From contig OZ287695.1 of NCBI GenBank assembly GCA_965649825.1, positions 372,001 to 436,000 of the forward strand: 64,000 bases of DNA, written 5' to 3'. The position numbers and the translations under genes were made by a program. The notes below the pieces were generated by a model. That model was not told where the DNA came from and ran no database searches. It saw only the letters and a program-made list of their open reading frames with translations. Positions within the stretch are counted from its first letter, which is position 1. Each line of letters starts with the position of its first letter. Below, one piece after another: positions 47,697 through 59,639 of this stretch. The stretch is from Penicillus capitatus. Taxonomy: Eukaryota; Chlorophyta.

Positions 47697-47945
47697 CCTG
47701 CCTACGTTGCGCCTGCTGTTTGCTGCCTACGTTGCGCCTGCTGTTTCCTGCCTACGTTGCGCCTGCTGTTTGCTGCCTACGTTGCGCCTGCTGTTTCCTG
47801 CCTACGTTGCGCCTGCTGTTTCCTGCCTACGTTGCGCCTGCTGTTTGCTGCCTACGTTGCGCCTGCTGTTTGCTGCCTACGTTGCGCCTGCTGTTTGCTG
47901 CCTACGTTGCGCCTGCTGTTTGCTGCCTACGTTGCGCGTGGTTGT
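47697..47945. repeat. 25-bp minisatellite, about 10 copies
   Basis: The unit GCCTACGTTGCGCCTGCTGT plus five bases (TTCCT or TTGCT) is repeated about ten times almost perfectly. Units differ mainly at one base (C or G in TTTSCTG), with G-type units grouped at the 3' end. Because 25 is not a multiple of three, all three plus-strand frames stay open and encode the same Cys/Leu-rich 25-mer pattern. These ORFs are an artefact of the repeat. Confidence 0.95.
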
Positions 47946-48144
47946 TGCACATCCTGTGCATGCCTCACCTTCCGGCACGTTGTTGTATATGCCGTTTCTA
48001 CCGTGCCGATGTCATGTAACGTTAAAGTCCTTTAGATACAAGACATCGAACATCTTCAAGAGCGTCGAGCATCTTAGGGTCGTTAACGATAGCATTGTCA
48101 AGATCAGAGTATCAAGTGAACACAACGGGCAAAGATACGTTATA

Positions 48145-48890
48145 CATGAACCACACGGAGAGCTAAATGAATAGCATATTGCCGTCCTTAATCGATCAAG
48201 GATGCTTGGGGATCATGACATTACGTTACCCTAATCATATTTGATGATTCTAAAGCAACGCATAGCTATCTGAGAAGATTTCTCTTTGACTTAAATGCAT
48301 TTGCACATTCGGACTAACAGTGTGCAACGCTAGGCATATTGATGATGAGATACATGTCTGCGATTCGCTCTTGATTGTTGTTTGTTGCGAGAAAGGACGC
48401 ACGGTTAACATCTCTCACCGTAAATGTTCGGGAAACTTTTGAGGCGCCTTAAATTCGCAGGAATACTTCGCCGCAGTTCGCCGGCGAAACTTTTTGTCAT
48501 CGACCGACAAAGCCATTCTGTAGTTCGTATGAAAGCAAGTTTCTTTTGGAGCAAGATAACTTAAACAAAGATGAGCTCGATAGAAGACTGGAGAGAGCAA
48601 GGTGGGTGCGAAGTATTTTATTGCACACCAGTTACGGTTTTATCTACATCGTTTAAGTCGCCTATCAATTGAAAATGGACCGCTAGCGTTGCGGACAACA
48701 TCTTTGCAGCAACGAACGGCATAGATGACAGATCCGTGCTCGTAGCCAACGGCGCACAGTTACCGAAGGCAAAGACGGCGAAAACAGACAGCTAATTCAG
48801 AAATCATAAGTTAGACGCAAAGACACACTTTTGATAAAGAAGCAAGCTCTTTTGTTACATCGGGCTTTACGCTTAGGTAGGTGTGCTATA
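48145..48890. repeat. Dispersed repeat, copy 2 (partner 25240-25790)
   Basis: It has the same blocks in the same order as the 25 kb copy, from the CACACGGAGAG region to CTTTACGCTTAGGTAGGTGT, with about 200 extra bases at 48215-48420. Either the first copy lost this part or the second gained an insertion. No coding function seen. Confidence 0.75.
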
Positions 48891-50190
48891 GCGTTGAAAA
48901 GGAGGTTTGATCTTTGGATCGGTCTGTGTGTCTATCCAAGATCCGTCGTAGCACAAGGGGAGCAGAAATCAAAGGAAGAAGGGAACGACAAACGCACTCA
49001 TAGGGAATAGAATCTTCCGTTGGCGAATGTGATGAGGGTTTGTCGATAGGCGATTAGGTATGTGAAGCACTGGATTATAAAGTGTCGTCCTCACTCGAAG
49101 TTGGGCAACGATCCAATCCGTCGATTTCATAACTTTATGAGAGCCCTGGGACGCCGTCCGTTCTCAAAACTCAAAAAGTGTATAAGTCTTCAAGCACAGA
49201 TTAGGTCATCACAGGTGTCAAGATAATGCTTTCGATGCAGTTAAGGAAACTCAGAGTAGGGGTATGAGCGGGATGAAAGACCAGGTAGGAGCTAGCTATA
49301 TTGTTTAAGCGTTCTGGATAGACACCAAAGGAGAGTATAGAGTCAGACGAAGAATGACAGGAGAACTCAGAAGAGGGCTTTATTTTACTCCGACATCTGA
49401 ACGTCTATCTGTGTTATTCCCTTGAGAAACCACTAGTTATCACACGATCTCTTAGCGCCTTCTAGCGAAGGTGGCGAAGATTCGTTAAGGCGCTGCGACA
49501 ATAGCTACATATTTCACCACGACGCCCAGGTGAGAGAGTGCACGCGGAAAGAGAGGGCACTCCGCTACGCAGTTAAGCGCCGACATTACGCTTTTAACAA
49601 CCAGACGTCTGGAAGAGGCGCACGCCGACCTCGGAGACTTGTTAAATTCTAGAAGCGTTGATTGAAGGTGGAAACGCCGCATTGTTTCAGTTTCGTCTCA
49701 GAGGCGCTTAACCGTCTCAATTCTGCCAGCACGCGCACGAACCTCGGTCTCCGTGGCCATGCTCGTCACTTTCGTCTTCGACGAATGCGTCCACGACGCC
49801 GGGCGTCACTTGTTGTCTCTTCGAATCTGCGGACCCCTTCGTCGCAGTCCATCGGAATTCTGACGGCTCGCAAACACCGACTGCGACAGACGGGCAGCGA
49901 CGTGCACTTCAGAGCGTCTCGACTGGCAACACAGACTGGAGATCGACAGACTGCTGTCGATGGGGCAGTTTTTCCGCCTTCCATGGGTGTGCGTCAGCGG
50001 TTAAAATTTTCCGCCAAAATGTGGCAGGCAAAAGCATCCCGGTTTCTTTAAAATCATTTCCTCCGTGTCTCTGCTGCCCTTTTGCTCCCAGACACGAAAC
50101 ACGCACGCTCGGTCTCTCTCTGTCACTTTCCGTATCTTCCTGACGTCTGTAACGTACGACCCCGTCGCGAAAGGCATCCGCGTCTTGGAG
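48890..50190. other. Intergenic DNA and 5' flank of gene F
   Basis: Overlapping basic ORFs on both strands at 49485-50230 have no recognisable domain and contradict each other. The part adjacent to 50193 presumably contains the gene F promoter. Confidence 0.35.
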
Positions 50191-50192
50191 AG

Positions 50193-53100
50193 ATGCCCGC
50201 CGACATGACACCGTATCCTCTCCGTCTGGCATTGCTCTTCATCTTATGGCCGAGTCACTGCATTCAAGGTTCGCCAAACGCAGACGCGACGCAAACGCTG
50301 CTATCGACTGCGCTGCAGATTTGGAGCGCCACACCGCCATGTCCAATATCCTTGATCCCAAAATCGCCGTCAGCAGCCATCCCCCCACTATGCTCTCTCC
50401 GGACGCCAATGCCGTTCTAGGGTGGAGTGGATGCTCCGAAGGGAAGATTCCCATACATGTGCAGTTTGAGGAAGAGGGGGTCGCAGGAACACATGTGCGG
50501 CGGCACGCTCATCCAGAAGACGTGGGTCTTAACCGCTGCACATTGTCTGATGAACAAAGCAGGCCGTGCTCTCGGTTACTACCCCATCGTGGACTGCAGC
50601 ATCTACCACGTGGACATCGTCGCCGACCATCTGGTAACTTCACAGTCCAGCGAATCCGAGATCACGGCGTTCTGCTCCAGACGTTTGCCACCATCGACTC
50701 TCACGTCCATCGAGATTGGAACGGCGATGTCGACGATGGATTCGACATCGCCATGCTGAAGCTGAACAGAGAAGCGGAATTGATCTCTCCCCAGATCGAT
50801 AAGAAAGGCGTATTGCTTTCACAAGGCGATTACCTGAGCGCCGTCGGCTGGGGAACGACGCAGAAGGCAGACATAGCAGACGTGTTGCAGATGGCCCAGC
50901 GTTTGGTCTACATCTCAAGGAACAACTGCGAACGCGTTCTGGACATGAAGCTGAAAGAACACATGATCTGTGCAGGAATGCTCGATCAAGATACGTGTCG
51001 AGGTGGATACCGCCGAGCGATTCGCTTCGCTTCGTTACGATGGCACCGCGCGTGACTTCATGTCTTTCGCTGACAGGCGACTCGGGTGGTCCACTCTTCT
51101 TGGCAAGTGCTCCGAAGGGCAAGGTGAAAAAGGGACTGCCGGCACTCGACTTGCTCGTTGGTGTCACATCGGCCGGCCGCCAGACAGAGATAGATGGAAC
51201 CGTCGTTTGTGATGCCAGCGTGCCCGGGGTGTACACGAATGTCTCGTTCTTTTGGGACTGTGCGTTTGTCAATAGCCACTCGCACTCTCACGAGGCCGCA
51301 TTTTTTGTTAGGGATTTCAGGGATCATCGAAGATGGCAGCGAGGTTACATCTTCGCTAGCTTCCTCTTTACCCTCCATCGGCTCTGTGTTAGACGGTCGG
51401 TCAGGGACGCTTGTGGAAAAAGGAGGCAAAGGAGCTCCGAGAGACGTACCGTCCACTGTCGGACGACGAGCTGAAACTGGTATCGTTTGGCTGAGAGGGG
51501 TCGTGTTCACCGGATCGGATGTTGCAGGAGATGGTTTACGCGCTGCAGGCGGACGATCCGCTCAAGGCGGACAGTCTGTTGCTGGCAGGCGTCAGCGCCA
51601 ACAGTGAGTACACCAACTACACCTTTCTGTACATGCCGCCAGGATCAAGTCTACTCCATTGGGCAGCTGCGTACGATTCCCTTCAGTGCGTGAAGGTGCG
51701 TGTCTCCGTCAAAAAAGAACAGGCATTTGCGGACGCCGCGGTTGCTGAGCTGCCTGTGTCTGCTGTCGAAGATTCTGCTGCTGGCGAGGGCAGAACTCGA
51801 TCGGCTGAATGATCTATGGGAAACCTCTCTCTACACAGCGGCATCGCTCGGATCGAGCAGAGTGACAAAAGTGAGGGAGAGTGGACACACATGCCCATGC
51901 TCTTTGCGTTTTCTCTTCGTTCCGGCTCTGATGTCGGAGCAAGGCATTCGTCGCTCCTAACCCACAACTGATCGATTCGCGCACGGGGCCTCGACCATTG
52001 AACGATATTTATTATGTGCTTAGTATCTGTTGGATTTTGGAGCAGAGAAGGATCGAGCGTCCCGGGAAGGCAAGACTCCATTGCATGCCGCCGCCTGGAA
52101 CGGTCACTACCATGTTGTCAAGGTTCGGTTTTCGGTTGAGCCAGTCGCCCTGTGAACAGCGACAGTCGCATCCAGATACTCGTCGAAGAAGGGGTGGATT
52201 TAGAGCCGAAGGACAGCAGAGGACAGACGCCGCTGCATCTGGCGGCGAGAAACGGAAGTGCAAAGATCGTGAAGGTGACCGGCCTTCTCCTGTCTTGTAA
52301 GGACGAGACAGTCCGCACAGAAACTCATCTCCAACAACGTCGCGGTGGACGTGCGAGATAATCGCGAACAGACACCTCTGATCCTGGCTGCAAAAGGTGG
52401 AAACCTCAAAGCGGTCAAGGTGAGCATGTGCTGTCAATGAAAGAGCATGCATCTCTGTGGATGGACCGGTTAGGTGCTCATCAGGGCAGGCGCAAATGCG
52501 AGCGCAGTTGACAGCGATGGCAGATCTCCGTTGCTTTCTGCATCGAAAGATGGAAATCTCGAAATCGTCAAGGTTGTGTCTGCCCCTTTGCGCCTCCGCT
52601 GCAAAGGCATGTATCGCAGGAACTCGTTTCCCATGCAGTGGATATTGAATCGCCGGACAACAAAGGGACGACGCCGTTGATGGTGGCTGCTGAGGAGGGA
52701 CATCTCGAGATCGCAAAGGTAAGACTTTGGCGTCCCCGACGCCACATGTCTACGGGACTTGTACGAAGGAGCTCATAGCGAACGAGGCAAACGTAAGCGC
52801 TACGGACAATCTCGGGAAAACGCCACTCCATATGGCGGCTCGCAATGGCGACGCCGAAGTCGTCAAGGTTCGAAGACGTCTCCCGAATCCCTTCCAGAGC
52901 ATTGCGCTGCTAACAGGTGCTCCTGTCCGAAGGGGCCGATGTTCATGCAAAGACGCAGACGGGAAGAACGCCGCTCATTGAGGCATCCTACTATGGGCGC
53001 TTCCAGGCCGTCAAGGTTCGGTAGCGGGCTCGAGATCTCGCGTTCCGTTTCGGCAGCTTTCATTTCAGGAACTCCTCGCCAATGACGCAGATCCCAATGC

Positions 53101-53814
53101 GGCGGACAACTCCGGCGCTCGTCCTTTGCTTGAGGCATCGAAGTACGGGTACGTGGATACTGTGCAGGTTCGAGGACGGCGTCTCGCCTGAGGACTCGGC
53201 CAGGGGTGATGGTCGGTAGGCGCTAGAAGAGAGTGGAGCCGACGTGAACGCGACGGATCTGCAAGGAAGGACTGCCCTGTCTCTGGCCTCTTCTTCCGGG
53301 AAAGTCGACGTCGTAAAGGTGACTCGTTCGCAGACGTTTGCGCATCCGCTGTCTGATATCTCGAAAACAGGCTCTTCTGTCATACGGCGCGGACATGGAC
53401 GCTGCTACAAGACCCGGGGGTGCGACAGCGCTGCACCAAGCGTGTACGTCGTCCAGACGAGTGGAAGTGATAAAGGTCGAGTGTCGAATGGTGTCTCTCG
53501 CGCATCTAAGCGAATCTGAAAGGTTCTGGTTGAAAATGGCGTGAATGTCGACAAGCCCAACGACGAGGGAAAAACTGCGTTGCATATTACATCTCAACGT
53601 GGATACCTCGAAGCCGCCAAGGTAGAGACGGACCATCCATCTGCTAAGGCGCAGGACGCAACAGAGTGTTGATTAGGCTCTGGTAGAAGGAGGAGCCGAC
53701 AAGACTATTAGAGACGGCGACAGCGAAACGGCTCTGGATGTTGTCTGCAGCTACGCCTACGCCTATTGTTCTGCGGAAACGAAAGCCGCTTTGGAGAAGC
53801 TCCTGGCATTGTGA
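50193..53814 (+). CDS. Gene F: signal peptide - intact trypsin-like protease - linker - ankyrin array
   Basis: Start MPADMTPYPLRLALLFILWP (50193) is a signal peptide ending near SHCIQG. After an intron the S1 domain reads VDAPKGRFPYMCSLRKRG, VLTAAHC (His), GFDIAMLKL (Asp), HMICAGMLDQDTCR spliced to GDSGGPLFLA (Ser), and VYTNVSFFWDWIS. The Asp before T-C-R-G-D-S-G-G suggests Arg/Lys specificity. The linker is Ser/Gly-rich (SEVTSSLASSLPSIGSVLDG). The pre-ankyrin exon is EMVYALQADDPLKADSLLL. About 13 ankyrin exons follow, ending with the cap ETALDVVCSYAYAYCSAETK and ALEKLLAL, stop at 53812-53814. The exact splice joining the signal exon to the protease exon (50268-50421) is unclear. It is the only complete family member on the plus strand. 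Confidence 0.8.
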
Positions 53815-54765
53815 GAATCCCTATCTTGGTTGCTCTTTTCTACATAGGAATGTATATCGAGTGCAACGTGAGAAATCTTTATCGTTGTGAAGAACCGGTG
53901 GTGCGATGAAATGACTATCAGCAGTTTGTGCACAAATGAGAGTGATCGCAACAGAAACGAGAAAAACTGCGAAATGCTCACGGTTTATTGTCATCTGGCA
54001 ACTCGTCTTTCTCAGCAGTTCGTAATGCGAAGCCTTGGTCTTGTGCGAAGCCAGACTCGGCCATAACGAATTGTCACGCGGACAGAGCGAAGACGCTGTG
54101 GGAGAATGGTTAATTTTTTTTCTCCGAAACGAACTCGACATTGAAGGTCTGCAAACCGAAACACTGTTGCGGGGAAGTACGTCTCTTGGTTTTGTTCTGT
54201 ATTCGATCGCACATGTCCCATCAACGTAAAAACTGTCGAAACGTTGAATTAAGATGTTGCCGTCGCCGACGCATCATAGTGATTCACTGCTGAAGAGAAT
54301 CTTCGTCGATGAATTCCTAACGAAGAAGACGAACAAGTAATTTTTATGTGCGGGAGAAGAAGAGATTGCCAAGGGAATAACACTATTCAGGTTTATACCA
54401 TTCAAGGTTGTTGCTGCCGTTCTACCCACGACAAAAACTTCGTCGCGGCAGCCGCTCAGCAGCATCGGATTACGATCGCTGATAGATCCAGCCAGAGAGA
54501 GTCTTAGTCAAGAATGTACGCGCCCTGTACGCGCCTTTCTCATTCGACATCGCCCTTACGGAACTGCACGTTGCTCATGAAACCGACACTTTCAGAATGG
54601 TAGCGTTGTTCCTTCGCGATTAAATGGCTGCTCGATTTCGCGGTAAATGTAATGGCGGCGAAGATCAGACCTAGCGATTACGTTGCAGCGAGTGTTAGTC
54701 GACACAAGAACAACACACAGCGTCAGATTCCGTTGCTGCAGAGAGGACAAAAAGATGCAGGGGGT
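53815..54765. other. Intergenic DNA between converging genes F and G-prime
   Basis: Genes F (+) and G-prime (-) converge here. ORFs on both strands are short and unrelated to known domains. It should contain the 3' UTRs of both. Confidence 0.4.
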
Positions 54766-55744
54766 TCAAACACGCAAGAGTTCAGCGAACGCTGCTTTAG
54801 TTTTATCCGAGCACTTGGCGTTTCTGTCGACACAGACACGATTCAACGGAATCTTGTTATCCCTGTGGGCGGTATTTTTGTTTGCTCCAGCTGCTACGAG
54901 CATCTGCCCATACTTTCTATAGGTATGCGGCGGTTAACGCAATCGGTGGCTTACCTTAGCACTTTGCAGTTTGCCATAATGACCCGCCATCTGCAGCTTC
55001 TTCGCGACGACGCCGTCTTCGGTCAGTCCCCACCCCGTGGCACCAAAATATTGACCCTTGTCCAGGGGAACGTAGCCCGTGCCCAATCGCGGCAGCGTCA
55101 CGTCTGCGTCTCTGTCAAGCTTCAGTACAGCCACGTCGTGTCCATGTCCGATGACGCCTGCCCACTTGGGGTGAACGTATCCTGCGATTGCATCAAAGAC
55201 CTGCGCCGACACAGCGCGCTTTGCTCTATCCGAGAGCAATTCGCAGCTACCTGGTCGTCTTCCGCCTTCCTACGGTCGTGTATTCCGCAGTAGACGATGG
55301 GCGACAGGCCAATGGTTTCGTGGTCTTTAGGGTCCACGCAGTGAGCCGCCGTCATGACCCTGTCGCGTCTGAACAGCGTCGCCCCGCACATGTGGCGGTG
55401 AGTGCCACGTTCTCTCAAGCTGCATGTGTATGGAAACCACCCAAGTGGTGCCGTCTTCCCTCGCTGTCGACCGTTGGCCTTGAATTCTGCGGCAAAAACG
55501 TTTGTAACGCTTACCACTATTCTTCCGACGGCGGTTGTCTTCGACTCAGAGCTTAAGCCACTGTTGTCCAATGCTTCGCACAAGAGAAGGTCGTACGAAT
55601 GCAAGATTTCAGGTTTTTCGCACATTGAGTGTCGACGGATGCCCGTGCCGTCAGTAACAGCGAGTGCAGCGTCAAGTTCGTCAGCGCGAAGAGCCATTTC
55701 TTCGAGCGGTGTGCTTGTGTGGAAGACCGACGAAGCGCAAACAT
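54766..55744 (-). CDS. Gene G-prime: protease-ankyrin gene with large internal deletion (chimeric)
   Basis: Start MFALRRSSTQAHRSKKWLFA (55744) and signal segment LTNLTLHSLLLTARAS match gene G, as do TCSLRERGTHRHMCGATLFR, VMTAAHC (His) and HGHDVAVLKL (Asp). At VVAKKLQ the protease exon passes directly, without a frame break, into MAGHYGKLQSAK, the end of an ankyrin repeat, followed by its GTAAGC donor. The next exon is the C-terminal cap (VAAGANKNTAHRD, VCVDRNAKCSDKTK, AFAELLRV, TGA at 54766-54768). Relative to gene G, the Ser exon and almost the whole ankyrin array are gone, yet the frame is kept. The product would be a secreted, catalytically dead half protease plus cap. It could be a functional short form or a fresh pseudogene. 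Confidence 0.75.
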
Positions 55745-55989
55745 CTTCTCCGACGAGAATGGCGTGTAGATGCAAGAACAGTCAACCACTCCCGAGTCAT
55801 CTATTGCACCGAATCAATTGCGATCATTCCCACATTAAACAGCATCACCCTTTCGACTGCGACTCGTCGTCCATCTCACTACCAGACGGGCAAACTTGAG
55901 CTTAAGTTAGTTTCTTTCCGTTATCGTGCCGTCGATAAAGATCTCTCGAAAGTTCGCGAGTTCTCTGTTATTATGATGCGACAGTCGTA

Positions 55990-56235
55990 TGCTGCCGATG
56001 ATTCTAATCTCGCGTCATGTGCGCACGTTGTCAACAAATAACGACAGTTACAATGCAATTGATTAAGGCAGACCACCAACAAAGCATTCTAGGAACGCGT
56101 CTAGGCGTACTTCCTTCCACAAACACCATGTCCGCAGTTGTTTAACTTAATGTGTCTGTCAACGTCACATCACGCTAGAGTGCTGTGGTTGACAACAGAG
56201 AACGAAAAAAAGAATGCTGCTAATAGGTTTATGAT
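55990..56235. repeat. 3' flank repeat after gene G (family of 18720-18962 and 59080-59323)
   Basis: It contains the same GCATTCTAG-AACGCGTCTAGGCG and TCAACGTCACATCACGCT blocks as the flanks of gene D and the 59.3 kb ankyrin tail. Beyond it, 55830-55990 matches 58900-59050. The G-prime and G units are therefore tandem duplicates carrying both flanks. Confidence 0.75.
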
Positions 56236-58829
56236 TCATGGCGCCAGTAGTTTGGTAAATTCGTTCCGAGTCTGTTCAGAACAATCAGCATTTGCGTCAG
56301 CACAAATGAACGCGCGAGGAGGGTTTCCCTTTCTATTCAAGTTCGACTTCGACGCTCCAGCAGCGACGAGGACCTGGAAAGCGTCGTCTATTCGGCCGGA
56401 TGCTTTCTGGCTTACTTTAGCAATGTTCAGATGGCCATGATTTGATGCCCCATGCAATGGAGTCCAATCGTTTGAAACGGCAGTGTTGACGTTTGCGTCG
56501 GCTTTTATAAGGATCTGCATCTTGTCGTTTTCTAAGTGAACAAAAATGCGAAGACGCGAATCCGACCTTCGTAATCTGTAGGAAGCCACGGTTTACGGCT
56601 ATATGCAGTGGTGTGTAATTGTATTGGTTAAAAACGTCGACGTCTGCCCCAGCGTCAACTAGAGTCTGCCTTCCATCGTCTTTTAAAAGAGATCGGATCA
56701 AAGGCGTGATTCCTACCTTTACAAGTTCAGTGTATCCTTTTTCGGCTGCTGTGTACAGTGGAGTATAACTGGCATCGTTCGCAGTGTTGACGTTTGCACC
56801 GGCTTCGATAAGGATCTGTATCCCGTGGTCTTTAAGTGAAATAGAAGCGAAGGTGCGATTCTGACCTTCACGGTCTGCACAAATCCGTATTTTACAGCTT
56901 CGTGCAGTGGTGTCCAACTGTGTCGCTCGAAAACATCGACATCTGCGCCGTGGGCGACAAGAAGCTTCGGCCATCTTCATCATGAGATTCGAAAGAAACA
57001 GGAGGTTTACCTTTACAATCTGGAAGCTCTTATGTTGAACCGCAAAGTGAAGCGGAGTCCGATCGTCACGGGAGAATGCATTCATGTCTGCCCCATGATG
57101 AAGCAGCACCTGCTTGCACGACCGATGGTAGGAGACTTGATGCTGTTCGATCTTGACGACCTTTGTCGCCTCGACGCTATCGTAGATCGCCGTCGTGTGC
57201 AGAGCGGTTTCTCCATCGGCATTTCGGGTATCGATTCCTGCCTTGTGCTTTATCAACACCTACAAGCCACAACCAGAAATCAGAGGACGACAAGTCTGAA
57301 TACAGTCCAGCCAATTCGTTCTCCGGCCTTGCCTCAGCGCAGAGTGGGGCGTCGAAGACAGCGGCCGCGTGCAGCAAAGTCGAGCCTTCTTTCAGCTGAG
57401 GTCTGGATTTGTCGACTTCGAAAGTGGCGTTAGCGTACAGTCCAGACAAGAGAAGCGCCTCGGCATCAAGGGGATTGTCCTCCTTGATCGCACGAAGCAT
57501 CTCCTGTGCAGAACCCTGTCTATCTGGCTTTGCTATTGATGTACTGTACCGAGATCGTGTCCGACTCTGACAGGATGGCGTAATGCTTGCGTCTCTCTGT
57601 AAGCCTCCATTGCCATTTTCCTCCGTCTCCCGAACACTGCGCGCATTTACAGAAGATAAAGAAAGCGACACTCTTTCTTTGTTCCGATCTCACATCAGGA
57701 TGACAGTCGATGATCCACTCGATCCAGTCCAGGAAGTAATCGACGCTCGTGTAAATAGCTGGCTCAATTCCAGAACATGGCTCAGCGTCGTCGTCTTCCC
57801 TGTAGCCGAACGACGTGATACCGATGATCAGGTCCAGTCGCGCTTTCCCGTCATCCATGCTTCCATAAGGAGCGTCCATCAGCAGCAGAGGACCTCCAGA
57901 GTCACCTGTCGAACAGCGCGAACGTTGCTTGTACGAGGGTGCAGCAGGGTCAGTCCAGATGACCTTTGCAAGTGTCCTGCTGCAGTCCTCCAGCGCATAT
58001 CCAACTCTTTGGGTCGACGCCTTGGGGCTGTGCTATGCATTTGTCTTGCCCGACGACGGCGAGCTTTGCTGTCACTTGCAACTTCTTTGCTGGGACGCCG
58101 GAATCCGTGTTTCCCCATCCTGTCGCAGCAAGAAGCCCGCCCTTGTCCAAGGCGACATTGCCCGAACCCAAACGCGGCAGTGTCAAGTTGGCGTCTCTAT
58201 CAAGCTTCAGCACGGCGACGTCGTGTCCATGTGCGACGTCGCCTGTCCACTTTGGGTGAACGTATCCTGCGATTGCATCAAAGACCTGCGCCGACACGGC
58301 GCGGTTTGCGTCTGTCTACGAGTGATTCGCAGCTACCTGGTCGTCTTGCGCCTTCTTGCGGTCGTGTATTCCGCAGTAGACGATGGGCGACAGGCCAATG
58401 CTGGGGCGAGAGTTAGGGTCCACGCAGTGTGCCGCCGTCAGGACCCAGTCGCGTCTGAACAGCGTCGCCCCGCACATGTGGCGGTGAGTGCCACGTTCTC
58501 GTAAGCTGCACGTGTATGGAAATCTTTCAGGCGGCGCCGTCTTCCCTCCCTGTCAACCGTTGACTTGCTGCTTCGCGACAGAGGCTTCGAGCCGCTTACT
58601 GTTATTCTAGCTTCGATGACTGTGTTCGACTCAGAGCTCAAGTCCGTGTCGTCCAAAGCTTCGCAGAAGAGAAAGTTGTACGAATGCAGGTGTTTCCGTT
58701 CTCTGTACCTCGACTGTCGGATGCTGCCCACGACGTCAGCAACAGCGTGTGCAGCGTCAAGTTCGTCAGTGTGAAGAGCCATTTCTTCGAGCGGTGTGCT
58801 TGTGTGGAAGACCGACGAAGCGCGAACAT
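56236..58829 (-). CDS. Gene G: signal peptide - intact trypsin-like protease - short ankyrin array
   Basis: Start MFALRRSSTQAHRSKKWLFT (58829) with LTNLTLHTLLLTSWAAS as signal segment. A 50-nt intron joins ALDDTDLSSESNTVIEARI; another leads to GGKTAPPERFPYTCSLRERG, VLTAAHC (His), HGHDVAVLKL (Asp), WICAGGLQQDTCK and GDSGGPLLLMD (Ser), then YTSVDYFLDWIEWI. A 34-nt intron (GTACAG...GACAG) precedes the pre-ankyrin exon SAQEMLRAIKEDNPLDAEAL, whose donor seems to be GC. Six ankyrin repeats and the cap (PRAFICADANADCSEQTR, ending FTKLLAP) follow. The triad and primary-specificity Asp are intact. With six repeats it has the shortest array among the complete members. It is the sister of G-prime in tandem. 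Confidence 0.82.
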
Positions 58830-59323
58830 CTTCACCAACGAGAATGGCGTTCAGATGCGAAAAACAGTCAACCAGTCCCGAGTCATCTGTTGTACCGGAT
58901 CGATTGCGATCATTTCGACGTTAAACGGCATCACCTATTCGACAGTGTCTCGTCGTTCATCTCGATACCAGACACGCAAGCTTAAGTGCAAACATGTTTG
59001 TTACCTTTATCGCGCTGTCGAAAAGACCTCTCGGAAGTTCGCGAGTTCTGTTGTTGTGATGGGACAGTCTCATGCTGTCGACGATCCTAATCTTCTTTAT
59101 GCACACGCTGTCAAGGAAGAGCGTCAGAAACACCGCAGCTGATTAAGACAGACCGCCAACATCATAGCATTCTAGAAACGCGTCTAGGCGGACTTCTTTC
59201 CATAAACACCATTTCCACAGTTGTTTATAACGGAAATCAATGTTGCTGTCAACGTCACATCACACTGAGTGCTGTGGTTGACAACAGAGAACGAAAAAAG
59301 AATGCTACTGATAAGCATCTGCT

Positions 59324-59593
59324 TTAGGGTGTAAGCAGTTTGATGAGATCTGTCCGAGTCTTTTCGGAACAATGAGCATTCGCGTCAGCACAAATGAATG
59401 CGAGAGGACTTTTTCCCTTGTCGGTCAAGCTCGACCTCGACGCTCCAGCAGTAAGGAGGATCTAGAAAGTGTCACTTGCTCAACGGCGAGGCATTCCGGC
59501 TTGGTTTAGATGACCGTTATATGATGCCAGATGAAGAGGTGTCCAATCGACAGTTGTCGTGGCGTCCACGGTGGCACCGGCTTCAATTAGAAC
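59324..59593 (-). pseudogene. Orphan ankyrin tail of a lost family member
   Basis: One ankyrin exon (VLIEAGATVDATTTVDWTPL) and the cap (LTDKGKSPLAFICADANAHC, ending IKLLTP, TAA at 59324-59326) remain. They are closest to the end of gene D. The donor between them is deleted: gene D has CGTTGCTGAAGTAAGCC where this copy has CCAAGCC, removing the GT. No protease or other repeats lie upstream; LINE-like sequence starts within about 50 bp. Confidence 0.8.
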
Positions 59594-59639
59594 CTGTAGC
59601 TGCCAGTCATCGGAGAGGCGGAGCATTCGCCTTCAGGGA

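Noticed and set aside
47662-48174. Three overlapping ORFs with Cys/Leu-rich repeats
   Set aside because: All three frames are open only because the 25-bp minisatellite has no stop codon. This is a repeat artefact, not a protein.
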